A stretch of DNA of 64,000 nt. It comes from Diprion similis. Lineage: Eukaryota > Arthropoda > Insecta > Hymenoptera > Diprionidae. The stretch spans positions 8,219,425 to 8,283,424 of the forward strand of contig NC_060108.1 in the NCBI RefSeq assembly GCF_021155765.1, written 5' to 3'. A model generated the notes under the pieces. That model was not told the origin of the DNA. It worked only from the letters and a program-made list of their open reading frames with translations, and ran no database searches. Shown here one piece after another: positions 23,389-35,351 of this stretch (position 1 is its first letter; each line of letters opens with the position of its first letter). A program made the translations under genes and the position numbers.

Positions 23389-26151
23389 TTGCTTTTTTGC
23401 AATATATCTAAAGAAAGAAGCAGAAATGTAAAACGGAGAGCAATGGGACCCTTCTCAGGACGTTTGGACTTTACCATGGGCGGTGAATCATCTTGGTATA
23501 GATGAAGAAGTGCAGGCCATGAGTTGGTTAGACAAGGCGAACAATTGTGTATTTAGAGATTTATCAATTTTTGTTTATTCAGGAAATGATCAAGGTAACA
23601 TGACGTATGTGCGGTAGGAATATAAGTGTTGGGTGTCTAGGAATTAGAACAATATCAAATGTATTTGGATTGGACGAGTAGTTATGGTGAAGTTGACTTC
23701 TGCTATCGAATAATTCGTTGAAAGGACAATTAATACCTATATTATCATAGGAGTATATTTGATGAAGCAAAAGCAATGATTAATAGTGAACTTTCGGTAC
23801 ATGAACATATAACAATAACTAATGGTAACACATCCACTATTGGATTGCTATAAGTTGAATAGTAATTTCGCGTTCGGCTTTGTCCTTCTTAATTTTACAA
23901 GGGCCTACTGACGATATGAGATTTTTATGTTGAACGAGAAAATGAGGTTACATGAGTAACGTAATATTCGCAATAGTGCATAATACGGGAAGTTGTATAT
24001 TTGAGTTGACTGGGCGAATTGCATAAAGCTGAAAGAATGAATTTAAATACTAAGATCTACTCCTTGTTTGCAAAAATTAAGACAATTTGGCGAGCAGGAA
24101 GCACCGAAGTTAATCCGCGGGCACCACTGTTGATTTAACTCGTAATATCGAAGGGTCGGACAGGCAAAAGGACCGAAGTACGGCCCGCGATGCGTCGCCA
24201 ACAAGAAGAGTTAATAAAAAATGAATTTAATGAGCAAGGATTCTACGTTAACTCTCGACCACAAGCTGGAGACAGGCAGAAAGACCGAAGTACGATCCAC
24301 GATGGGTGCCCTCAATATGAATGAACAGTCTGATTCGCTGGTTTGATTGGTTAATTTAGCTATAGTCATTCATAATTTTGTGTTGTTTTGTTTATGCGAA
24401 AAATAGCAAGAGAGTCGGTACTGCACGGCAGCTCGAGTGAAGCTCGTTGCTGGCGGCCGCGGTCCGCTAGAGATTGTGAGGTTCTGTTATGCCCTACACA
24501 TTCATTTATTTCTGATAGGAAGAGTCTCTCTATCTACTAAAAAGATTTGTGGAAATACGTGAAGTTAGCGTTTTCAAGACGCCTGAGGTTCGCGTTTTTA
24601 AGACGCCTGAAGATAGCGTCTTTAAATGAAGATAGCAGTTCAAGCAGAACACGGCTCCACATTCTCTGCCGGACCGCGGCTGACAGCGACAAGCTTCACT
24701 CGATCGGCCGCATGGCACCGCCTTCCTCGCAATTTATCCCATAGACAAATTAACATATAATTATAAATAAGTGGGTTCGATTAATCTGCCAATTCAGAAA
24801 TTCTAATTCCGACTCATGGCAATGCCTGTTGAAGCCACAGCAGAAATAGCTGTGTGAGGTGGGAAGCGCCGAATCTCTTGGCACATGGGCTCATAACCCA
24901 TAACTGACGGTCTGAGAATAAAAAAAAAGAACCCCTCTGTTTAATAAAAAAAATCCGTGTCAGAGGGACGATATTTTTCGTAGTCCGGGAGCAGCGCTCC
25001 GTAGTATTCGTAGTCTAGGTCGACGGAACCAGCATATTCGTGGTCAAGGTCCGTAGGATTATATTTGTAGTCGTACAGGAGACGATATTCTTCGTCGTCA
25101 GGGAGCAGGCCTACATATGACCGCCATAACCACAAAAAAAATAGATTACGAAGCGCAAAGCGAGCGACGAAGCGGGGTTGTATATTAAATAAATCATATA
25201 TTGTTGCGTAATATCTACGAAGGCCGCGGCCCGCGAACGGACCCACCGCCCCGCCCGTACGCCACGGTACGATTTTTCTGAAACAAAAATTTGAAAAATT
25301 GATTATTCAATACTAATGCATCAGGAATAAAGAATAATTGAAGGATAGACGAAATTATAAACAAATATCACGATTTAACGTTATGCAAATTATCAATCTG
25401 AAATAAAATATTATAAATTTTATAATGAAATTACTATACATACCTTTCGTCGGCTCCAACGCCTCTTGGGAGCCGCCATCGTTATTTTTCGGCGTGCTCC
25501 CCTCATCGTCTACGATTTTATCTTGCTCTGACATCTGAAATAACGTTAAACATTAAATTATATATCAAATAGCATATGATAAATATGGATCTCCATAAAA
25601 TGAATTAAATTTATATTGGAAATGGATGAATTATGAATGACATTGCAAATAATAAAATTTGTGAATTTATATTGAACAAAAAAAGTATGGAATGAGGATT
25701 TGTTTGAGGAGGTGATGAATTATAAAAATAAACACGTCATGGTAAAATTTAAATAATTTAAAAGAAATTAATACTTACGTTTTCGTTGTAATTCAAATAG
25801 CTTAGATGTGTTAATGAATTCAGTTTGTTAATTTTCACTATGGCAACTTATAAATTGTGTAAAAAATGAATAAATAATTCATGTCGGTTTTCATGTGACA
25901 AATATGCAACGCAGTTTGCGTTCAAAAACTAGATAGCAGCGTTATAAAAAAAAACAGAAGAGGTAGAGATACAAAAGTAAAGGCAAGTGCAAAAGAGATA
26001 ACAGATCAATGAAAACACCGTGACTCAATTACGGAACACATTCAAAAACACGGGATGTGGATTGGTGAGTTTGATATATTGGTGTCATATGATAAGGGGT
26101 CGTCCATATATTGAATAACGCGATTTTGGACCATTTTAACACCACACCCTC
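23389..26151. other. non-coding stretch with short repeats
   Basis: No recognisable gene. Two copies of GACAGGCA-(A/G)-AA-GACCGAAGTACG occur at about 24155 and 24262. A 32-bp imperfect inverted repeat (GAGTGAAGCT...CGCGGTCCG) spans about 24436-24704, with GACGCCTGA repeated between its arms. The frame at 25246-24941 encodes acidic, Tyr-rich degenerate repeats and is probably not a gene. The motif GGGGTCGTCCATA at 26097-26109 resembles, from memory, a common insect repeat end. Confidence 0.4.
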
Positions 26152-26562
26152 CCCCTGTGACGAGTCAATCAGCAGTCGGGCCGAACACCTGTTCACCCGT
26201 TAACCGATTCCTGAAATCGACCCGCTGCCGCCACTTCGTCACTAGGCCCCGAACCCTTCGGGCCGCGCGCTACCCCCAAGAGCCGCGCGCAACCCCTAAG
26301 GGCCCCAAGTGCCCGCCAGGCACGCGCGCTGTTCGCATCAAGGGTTCTGCGAGGCAACGCTTATGGAGGGCCGTTTGGCCCATTGTAAAACTAGTCTCTG
26401 CTACACCAGGCTCAGACTCATCCAGCAAATAGGCGCGACTGTTATCTCGTAGTTGGAAGTGTGAATAGATTATGCTAGCCGCATATATCTATATCACACC
26501 ATAGAATCACCTGTCCATCCTTCCGCCGAAATATATACACCGTTCCGTCATATGTATATATA

Positions 26563-26783
26563 TGTCAGATACTCGATAAATTATAAGAGAATTACACAAA
26601 TTAATTACAGTGACACGGAAAACACAACTTTATTCAATCTTTAGAATAACAAATCTATTTGAAAAACAGTAACCAAGCCAAACAACAAAACAACAACAAT
26701 CAAACTAAAACAAGCCATCGCAATATTACATAACCGGCGACCAAAATACAATAACCGAACAACATGGTAATGGTGATGTGACA
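26563..26783 (-). repeat. 3' LTR of element A
   Basis: 221 bp, TGTCAGATAC...GATGTGACA on the plus strand; no difference from 31480-31700 seen by eye. Confidence 0.95.
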
Positions 26784-27014
26784 CGGCCATACTGACTAGC
26801 ATGCGTCTCGAGTGCCAAGTTTTCATTCTTCTAATTCATTTCTGAAACAATAAAACAGACATCGAACAAACCATCATTAGTTCTCGTTCGGCTTTCCTGA
26901 GCATACAAGTCTGGCATCTTAGCTCAGCTGAATCCCATGATATCTCTACATCATGTGTGCAACCATGTTCATCGTTTTATCTATTTCATGACATTTCTCA
27001 AATTCCAAGGCACC

Positions 27015-27190
27015 AATAGCTCTGCAGGCACGCCTTATGCATCCTTACACGTTATAACTATTGCCTTCATCTACAATAGCTCTGCAGGCATGCCTTATGC
27101 ATCCGTACATGTTCTAACTATTGTTTCTATTCACAATAGCTCTGCAGGCATGTCTTTATGCATCCATACATGTTCTAACTATTGTGACTT
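27015..27190 (-). repeat. three tandem 60-bp repeats in the 3' untranslated part of element A
   Basis: Units begin AATAGCTCTGCAGGCA at 27015, 27075 and 27135. They lie between the end of integrase and the 3' LTR. Confidence 0.92.
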
Positions 27191-27248
27191 GCCGAATCAT
27201 TCTCAAGTTTCATTTAGGCTTTGGGTTCGAGGATTCTGGGTGATCAAG

Positions 27249-27797
27249 TCACTTCGCGACTTTGTTCTTACCTTCTTCGCTTTCTGTGACACAGCTATCC
27301 TGACTCGCGCCATGTCCAGGAGCTGCGATCAGTTTATCGTGAGACACCTTAATACTATTACGACCTCTAAATCCGGAGAAGCCTACCTTTTTAACTAAAT
27401 ACCTATCATTGGGAAGTTTCATGACAACTTCTAGAGGACCACGATATTTTGCATCTAATTTTGTCTTAATTCTATCATTGTTTCTAACCATTACGAAATC
27501 CCCAATTTTAAATGATTTAACTGGTTTGTTCCTTCGATCAAACCGTTCTTTTTCTTTCATGGCATTTGTTGTAATACTACTTGTAGCCTCTGCTCTGAGC
27601 TGAATTGAATTTACATTATCAGTTTTTACGCTCCTATGCTTCACACGTTCTATCTCTATCGAATTTATTTTTGTACCAAATAAAATTTCAGCAGGACTTT
27701 TTCCTAACGTTTTCTGAACAGTTGAATTTATCGCAAGTTGTACTTTACCTAACTCGGCCTGCCATTTTTTTCCTTGAGCTTTGCATACTGAAAACAT
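27249..27797 (-). pseudogene. element A integrase C-terminal part
   Basis: Continues the frame of 28892-27801 after TGA at 27801-27803. It reads KKWQAELGKVQLAINS, LGKSPAEILFGT, KIGDFVMVRNND and DAKYRGPLEVV, the usual end of a gypsy integrase including the GPY/F-type module, and ends in a basic tail. It would bind DNA during insertion. Confidence 0.9.
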
Positions 27798-27800
27798 ATT

Positions 27801-29063
27801 TCAGATGGTTGACATAACTCGTTCAACTTGACCGTTAGCTCTAGGCGTTCCGGAAGCTATGAAGTGAACCACAATATTCTTTTCATCGCAGTATTTCTTA
27901 AACCGTGCATTTGTGAACCCTGAACCTTGGTCACAAATGATTCGTCTCGGAATTCCAAAAGTAAAAGAGTGTTTTTCTAACTGATTGATTGTAGTTTCTG
28001 TATCTAAACGATTTATCAAATTTAGCGTTACGAATTTTGTAAATCCATCTATAATTACAAAAACATACTCTTTCTTGTCAGAGGGACCTGATAATTTTCC
28101 GGATATATCTATGTGGATCGTATACCACGGAATATCTTTTTTTTCTATAGGATGCAGCTGTGCTTGCATCGGTCTTGACACTGATTTACAAGTCTGACAA
28201 AGAATACAATTTTCAACAAATTTCTTAACACGCTTTGACATATGAGAAAACCAATACAGCTCATACAACTTATCTAAAGTCTTTTCCCAGCCCAAATGGC
28301 AGATATTTTCATGTATGTGATGTATGAGTGACCATACCATCAGTCTCGGCACTACAGGTAACGTTAGCTGTTTCGATTTTCTGTTTATCGTCCGCATCAA
28401 GATTCTGTCTTTGATTGAATATGTTTTTGCTCTCTCTGACCCTTCCATTACCTCTCGGTACAAAGTTTTTATTTCATTATCTTTTTGCTGAGCTACGATC
28501 AACCAGTCATCAGCTAATTCAATTATTTTATTCAAATCTTTCTTGACTATTTTCAGTACACTTTTTGTTGTAACTGGATTTCTTGATAAAAAGTCAGCAT
28601 GCTTCATTCGTTCACCCGCACGATATTCTATTTCAAAATCGAACGACTGCAAATATGCCCACCAACGATAAACTCGTGGCGTAAGATCTTTTTTAAGGCT
28701 TGCGGCTTTAAGCGAGTTACAATCAGTCACAACTAGAAATTTCCTTCCTTCTAAATACTGTCTAAAATGTTTTATTGCATTAACAACTGCAAGAGTCTCA
28801 AGTTCGTAAGAATGATAACGAGTTTCGGCATCTATGGTACGTTTACTATAATAAGCGATTGGATGTTTTTCTTTATCAACACGTTGTAACAATACGGCAC
28901 CATATCCGAGTGCGCTAGCGTCAGTATGTAATTCGATTGGAAGATTAGGGTCGAAAATTCGTAGTAACGGTTCTGATGTTAAACAATTAACAAGTTTGGC
29001 CCTAGCATGAGTGTGTTCGTCTGTCCATGTAATCGTTTTGATAGTACCTGCAGTAAGTTTGTA
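27801..29063 (-). pseudogene. element A RNase H and integrase core
   Basis: Same frame as the reverse transcriptase, directly after TAA at 29064-29066. From 29063 the frame contains an RNase H block (LHTDASALGYG), then TDCNSLKAA. In the 363-residue part (from 28892) the zinc H2C2 module is at about 191-235 (HHIHENICHLGW, CILCQTC). The integrase catalytic residues are D262 (HIDISGKL), D321 (CDQGSGF) and E357 (QVERV), with 35 residues between the last two. The frame ends at TGA 27801-27803. Confidence 0.93.
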
Positions 29064-31127
29064 TTAAGGAGCAGCCACTTGGGAGAATCTCGGTATAAAC
29101 CTACGAAAATAAGATGCTAGCCCTAATAATTGCCTTACCTGGGTCTGTGTTCGAGGAATAGGTGATTGCACCAGAGCTTCGATTTTTCGAAGGTTGGGCC
29201 TCAACTCTCCATGTGACACAGTGTACCCCAGGTAATCGATTTTGGTTTTCAAAAATTTACATTTTTTCAAATTAAACGAGAATCCTTTCTCCGCAAGTTT
29301 TGCCATCACGATTGCCAACCTATCCAAAGTTTCCTGTGCAGTTCTACCAGGTATAAGAACATCATCCAAATAAACAATCGCAAAAGAATATCTCAATTCT
29401 CCCAACTCGTTATTAATTGCTCTCTGATACACGGCAGGTGCATTCATTAGCCCGAATGGCATTGTTAAATATTCAAACTGTCCGTCTGGTGTAATAAAAG
29501 CAAGCTTCTCTATTGAATTTTCTCTAACGGGTATCTGATGAAAACCCGCCGTCATATCTAATGACGAAAAATAGTATGCACCGCACAATCGATCTAATTG
29601 ATCTTGAATCAGCGGTAAGGGATAACGATCTGCTACCGTGTTTGCATTTAATTCCCGAAAATCTACACACAATCTATCCGATCCATCGTTTTTCTTAACC
29701 AAGATGATTGGACTAGAAAACGGACTCCTACTTTCTCGAACGATTCCTGCCTTGAGCATTTTATCTACCATTTGCCTAACGTTCTCTCGTTCTACAATTC
29801 CAAGCTTATAAGGTCTTCTCTGTACAATTTTATTTTCATCTTTCAATCTAATTTCAAAGCTACCAGGTGTCACACGAATCTTAGGAGCTTCAACGCTCAT
29901 ATGTTCCTCGTACAGTTTCAACAATTTTATAAGTGATTCTCTCATGTTATCCATATCGCAATCTACGGTGTCAGAATTAGTTGTTACAGCACACGCGCCA
30001 ACAAATTTGTTTAATTTTGCAAATGTAACCATGGTTCCGTCTAACGTGACTGAGACACCATTTGCCAACAATTCTTGACCCAAAATTATTTTCATGGACA
30101 AACTTTCGTCCGGTACGACATATAAATCAATTTCAACGTTGATACCATTCAACTCTGCACACACGGAGATCATTTCACGGCAATCTACATACCCATTTCC
30201 TATGCCCCTCAAACGCATACAAACGGCTTTTCTTTTACCAGGCAATCTCTCTGCCAAACTCTCTGCTACAAGAGAACAGTCCGAACCAGAATCGAAGATG
30301 AACGTCAAGACCTTACCGTCAGCGAGGTTCAAAGTATTCTCAGTGGAGGTAGATTTACAAAGCCTCACTACCTTCTCGTTCTTCTTTGGGCAACTCGGGG
30401 CAATGTTTCCCTCTTCGTTACAGTTGTAGCAGGTTACCGATCTCCTTGTACCCAAACCTCTACTGTCAGTTCCCTTGCTGTCTCGAGAATAACTGCCACT
30501 CTGTGTCCGCAGAGCTGAGCGACATTCGGCCTTCCGATGTCCCTTTCTTCCGCAATTGTAGCACTCGACGTCAAAACGATGCGACTTTCCATCTCGCGGC
30601 GCCAAAATCTTGGTATGTGGACCAGGGAGTCTGGAGGATGCACGCGGTTGATGGTAGTCGGTCGTTCGTCCATCGAGGTACGCCATCGCTTCTTGCAAGC
30701 TTTTTGGTGATTCGCGGACAAATATGTTGCGAACGAATCTATTTTGTGCCGAATACGACAATCCTGCTAGTTGAGCGGCGGTCTCATCCACTGTTGTTCT
30801 TTCTTTGAGCCACGCTTTTAACTTTCTCCCTCTCTTCATGAAGTTTTCCAGCGTAAACTCTGCGTCCTCCGCCCAAATCGTGTGCAGTTCCGACGCAACG
30901 TTCTTATTCTTCGCATACACACTTAAAAATTCAGATCGTATTTCCACCCAGGTTTTCCCTGACGGATCCATACCCGTGAACCACTGAGCCGCTTCGTCCT
31001 TAAACGCTTTCGCCAAATGCTGGATCACTTTATAATCATCAGGATTATAACGGCGAATCCATCCGTCAACCATTTTCACCCAACCGGTTGCATCAGTCAT
31101 TTTTGGATCAAATTTCACAAGATCCAT
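29064..31127 (-). pseudogene. element A gag, protease and reverse transcriptase
   Basis: 687-residue frame. Residues 1-150 are capsid-like gag (WIRRYNPDDYKVIQHLAKAF, LAGLSYSAQNRF). Zinc knuckles lie at 189-202 (CYNCGRKGHRKAEC) and 233-246, where the expected His is Asn (CYNCNEEGNIAPSC). The protease active site is DSGSD at 279-283. The reverse transcriptase shows RLCVDFRELN, SSLDMTAGFHQ (Asp at 523) and YLDD at 586-589. It stops at TAA 29064-29066 in the linker to RNase H, and the next frame continues in phase. Gag and pol share one frame, so no frameshift signal is needed between them. Confidence 0.94.
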
Positions 31128-31163
31128 CGGACCACGTTCTCGTCTGGAGAGCAGTGCAAGCAG

Positions 31164-31415
31164 TCACAGATTCTCCTCCTCCAATCTTGCTTGACGTTTA
31201 TTGTGTTTACGTCTTCCATGCTTCCTTCTTCGCAAATCACCAGAATTACCGACCAAATCATTAGAATTATTTTCGGATGATTCTGATGTCGTCGGGGATC
31301 GATGACGTCTTTTCCGTTTTCGAGAAGTTTCTACCCTGCCTGTGTCACGCTGTGTACTTCTGACACTTTCTTCTACATCTTCTGCCACACTGAAATTCTC
31401 TTCATTTCTTTCCAT
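31164..31415 (-). pseudogene. element A gag N-terminal basic region
   Basis: The first ATG in this frame is at 31415 (MERNEENFSVAED); the frame is open from a GTG at 31436. It is acidic, then strongly basic (RKRKRRHRSP, RRRKHGRRKHNKRQ), and ends at TGA 31164-31166. Twelve sense codons in the same frame connect it to the ATG at 31127, so the TGA interrupts what was one gag. Internal initiation at 31127 could still make a shorter gag. Confidence 0.75.
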
Positions 31416-31479
31416 ATCTATCTCAAAATTTGTCACTTTACACTATAACGTGTTTAAACGTTCTTTATCCCACTTCGGA

Positions 31480-31700
31480 TGTCAGATACTCGATAAATTA
31501 TAAGAGAATTACACAAATTAATTACAGTGACACGGAAAACACAACTTTATTCAATCTTTAGAATAACAAATCTATTTGAAAAACAGTAACCAAGCCAAAC
31601 AACAAAACAACAACAATCAAACTAAAACAAGCCATCGCAATATTACATAACCGGCGACCAAAATACAATAACCGAACAACATGGTAATGGTGATGTGACA
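31480..31700 (-). repeat. 5' LTR of element A
   Basis: 221 bp, same sequence as 26563-26783. It would carry the promoter for the minus-strand genes. Followed on the right by TATA. Confidence 0.95.
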
Positions 31701-31906
31701 TATATACCGTTCCGATATATATACGTATCATTACCGGCCGTCCGCCGTTTACCAAATATTAGTAAACCATAATTTATAGTATACCATTTTCCTTGTTATA
31801 AATATTTATACCATTCCGATAAATATATACCGGCCGTCCGCCGTTTAATAACTATTAGTATACCATAATATATATTATACCCTTTTCCTTGTTATACATA
31901 TATATA

Positions 31907-32246
31907 TAATGAGTGGGTCTTTCTCTTTATCTACGAAGGACTTCAATAACTAAATTGTGTTTCTGTAAATAACAGATTATTGTTATTAACAATTGTGCTT
32001 GTGAACAATGAATGACCTTAACTAATTTATTACTAATGAATTTTCTCACCTGTAAATAACAGAAACGACATTAAAAGTTATTTTGATCCCGAACGTTTCT
32101 GTCTTACAGTGGATAGTTTGATGTTTACACCTCACTGTCTCTTATTGAACTGCTTATCTGCGTTTACCTGTACAGCTTATTGTTAAGCTGGCGCGACGCA
32201 GGCGAGATGCCGAATTCCCGAAGTAATACTATAGTATTGCTTTACA
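31907..32246 (-). repeat. 3' LTR of element B
   Basis: 340 bp, TAATGAGTGGG...GCTTTACA on the plus strand; on the element strand it begins TGTAAAGC. Confidence 0.93.
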
Positions 32247-32258
32247 TCTCCCTCCCTC
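32247..32258 (-). promoter_or_regulatory. polypurine tract of element B
   Basis: GAGGGAGGGAGA on the element strand, directly before the 3' LTR; the usual primer site for plus-strand DNA synthesis. Confidence 0.8.
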
Positions 32259-32335
32259 GGCAAAAATTTTGTTTACAGAAATTTTTTTTTTTGTATGTAA
32301 TCTTAAGTCTATTTCCTCATGTTAAAATATGAGTA

Positions 32336-35300
32336 TTAAGTAGCCTCTGGAGCTGGAATAAGTTTTGTAATATGGAATAAGTTGGACTCTGCTTTTTTAT
32401 ATCCTGTATTTATTTTGTAAATTGAGTTTGAGATCTTTTCTGTAATCTGAAAAGGCCCTATTCTTATTTCGTCTAGTTTTTTTCTGTTTAAGCAATTTCC
32501 GTTTTCTACATATACCATATCTCCGCTGTTAAATACTATTTCTTTTCGGTTTTTATCAAACAATTTTTTATTATAATTATGTGATTTTTTTGTATTTATT
32601 AATGCTAGCTTTCTATCTTGAGGTAAATTGCTGATATTTTGTTTTGGAGTCAGTTCTGTAGGTAAAGTTGTAATGCTTGTCCCCTGTAATAGATATATTG
32701 GTGTGAACCCCGTAACCGTATGTTCAGTTTCATTATATTTTTGTATGCATTCATGTGCTATTTTCGACCAAGCTTTTTTATTTCCATTCTCGTTGATTTT
32801 GCATCTTATTTTGTTTATTATAGTTTGATTTAACCTCTCATTTAGACCATTAGAGAATGGCGTATTGACCGAAGTAAATATTAATGGGATTTGTTTTTCC
32901 TTTAAAAAAATTTTGAATTCTTTTGAATTTATTCCCGGATATTGGTCTGCTAAGATCATACCGATAGTGTTTGTGTCTGTAGCGTTTTTTATCAATTTTA
33001 TAAAGTCGTTTGCATTTTGCGTTTTTGAGGTTAAGATGAATGCGTGCCTTGAAAAGTGGTCAACTAAAAGGTGTAGATATTTTTTTGTCGATCTAGACCC
33101 CCCCAATCCACCAATTGTATCGATTGACATTATCTCAAACGGTTCCGTTGCCGGTCCTAAATGAGACATTAAACCAAATTTATTTTGACCTCTAGTTTTA
33201 TTTTTAATGCAGATTGCACAGTTCTTGCAGATTTCCTTTATGTTTTCTCTCAAGTTCTTTGCCGTGTAAAATGGTATTATCTTGTTCTGTAATTGTTTTA
33301 TTCCTATATGACAATAATCTTCATGTATTACTTGGATAATTGCTTTACTGAGGTTTTCGGATAACACAATTTTTTTCTTAGATTTAACTTTTTTATAGTA
33401 TATTCTATTTCTTATAATCATCTTATTTTTTATGTTTTGCAGGTTTTCATTATTTCGTTGATCTTCAATGATTTCATTTAAACTTATTGCATTAACAATT
33501 TTCAGTTGTTCTTCTTCGTTTTCATAGGCTTCTAGTACAGGATTTCTACTCAAACAATCTGCTTCTACATTGTCTTTTCCCGGATTATATTTTATAACGA
33601 AGTCGTATTGTGAAAGGTAGTATGTGAGGTCCCCTAATTCTTCATCTGTTCTAGATTTGATATTTAAATTTTCTAGTGGTTTGTGGTCTGAAAAAATTAG
33701 GAATGACCTTCCTATGAGCCAGAATTGCCAGTATTTAATTGCTTCCTTTATAGCTAGACATTCTAGGTATATAGCTTTTTTCTTTTTTTGACTATTATTT
33801 AATTTCTTTGAAAAGTATGCTACCGTTTTTTCTTCACCATTTAATTGTTTCTGTTTTAATATAGCGCCTATACCTTGTAGGCTTGCATCTGTATAAATAT
33901 GCACTGGTAAATCCGGATCGTAGATTTCCAATACTGGCTTTGAACATAGCATTTCTTTTATTTTTTCAAACGCTTCTTGGCACTCTCTGGTCCATAGAAA
34001 TTTTTGACCCTTTCTTAACAAATTGTGCAGTGGATCTAAGGTCATAGCTATATTTCGTATGTATTTATTGTAAAAATTTATTTTTCCCAAGAATTGTCTA
34101 ACATTCTTTTGGGTCTTTGGTACGGGAAAGTTCTTTATTGCAATTAGGTTATCTTTAAGTGGGCATACCGAGTTGTTACTTATAACATGGCCGAGGTATC
34201 TAACTGAGTTTTCCGCGAATTTGCATTTCGTAAATTTTAATCTAAAACCCTCTTTTTGTATCGCTTCTAGTAATTGCGATAGATGGTTTATGTGTTCATT
34301 GAAGGATTTTGAGTATACTAATATATCATCTATATAGTTAATTGTAAAGTTTGATAGCTTATGCTTTCTGATTATGTTACTTAAAATTCTTTGGAATATT
34401 GCTGGGGATGTTTTTAACCCAAATGGTAAACAAGTCCATTGGAAATGGCCTTCTTGTGTAACAAATGCTGTTTTTTTTCTATCTTCTATTCTTAAAGGGA
34501 GTTTATGTCTAACGTTGAGAAGAATTTACAATTTCTCGTTTTTGTCATCAAATCTTCTATTAACGGAAAGGGTTGAGATTGTGGTACTACGATCTTATTT
34601 AAGTCTCTAAAGTCAATGCATAATCTTGTTTTTCTGTTTTCTTCTTTTTTATACACCAGTGTTACTGGCGCAGCGAAGGGGCTATAAGACTCTTCTATGA
34701 GATTGTTTTCTAATAATTCTGCTATTTGTGCTTCTATTTCTCGTTTGTCTTCCGTATTACATCTATACGGTCTTTTGCTACAATATTTATCTATGAGTAG
34801 GTCAATCCGTGCTTCGTAATCTTTTACTGTACCTACGTCATATTTGTCTTTCGCAAACATTGCGCTATATTTTTCTATTAATTTGTCTACCTCAAATCTT
34901 TCTTGATAGTCTAAGTGATTTACGGAAATATTGAAATCTGATTTATTTATATGTTCATTAAAATTTATAGAATTCCTGTTTAAAGTGTATCTCTCTTCTG
35001 TACTATCATTTTCTTTCTGTCTAATATTTAGATTTTCATCTTGAATAAGTTTGAATTCTTTTATAATGTCTAATCCGATCAAGAATTCATATTGGATATC
35101 TTCTCCTTCTACTACAAACACATTCATATTCTTTTCTATATTAAATATTTTTATTTTTACGGATATCATTCCCTTAGTTTTCTTCGCACCATTAATCGTT
35201 CCTAAGTTTGTTTTCCATATGATTTTCAGTTTCTCGTTTTTTATGTTCAATAGTTTTGAATTTATAAATGATATGTTTGCCCCTGAATCGTACAGTCCCA

Positions 35301-35343
35301 TTACTTCGACTGTATCTTCCAGTGTTAATTTAATTTTGATCAA
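32336..35343 (-). pseudogene. element B pol: protease, reverse transcriptase, RNase H, integrase
   Basis: From the gag junction the frame gives a protease (LYDSGANISFI) and the start of the reverse transcriptase (RLCIDFRDLN, FFSTLDINS). Near 34500 a small deletion removes several residues after the catalytic Asp and shifts the frame. The second frame then runs unbroken to 32336: TAFVTQEGHFQWTCLPFGL, NYIDDILVYS (active site), RNase H (HIYTDASLQGIG, FSDHKPLENL), zinc H2C2 module (HEDYCHIGIKQ, CKNCAIC), integrase acidic residues in MSIDTIGG, ILADQYPG and GLNERLNQ, and a GPF module (IRIGPFQITEK). Only this single lesion is visible, so the copy is nearly intact. Confidence 0.94.
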
Positions 35344-35351
35344 TGGTGGAG

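Larger units (their letters stand above)
26563..31700 (-). mobile_element. Ty3/gypsy LTR retrotransposon A
   Basis: Two 221-bp LTRs (26563-26783 and 31480-31700) that look identical, flanked by TATA (26559-26562, 31701-31704). Coding is on the minus strand in a single frame: gag with zinc knuckles, protease, reverse transcriptase, RNase H, integrase. No envelope-like frame. Three in-frame stops break it, but there is no frameshift. No clear polypurine tract precedes the 3' LTR (element strand reads GTCAGTATGGCCG), and no TGG primer site directly follows the 5' LTR. Copy age is low by LTR identity. Confidence 0.96.

Noticed and set aside
24941..25246. 101-residue frame with Asp/Tyr-rich repeats
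   Set aside because: The repeats come from a repetitive DNA tract that recurs near 37.7 kb; no start context or homology supports a gene.
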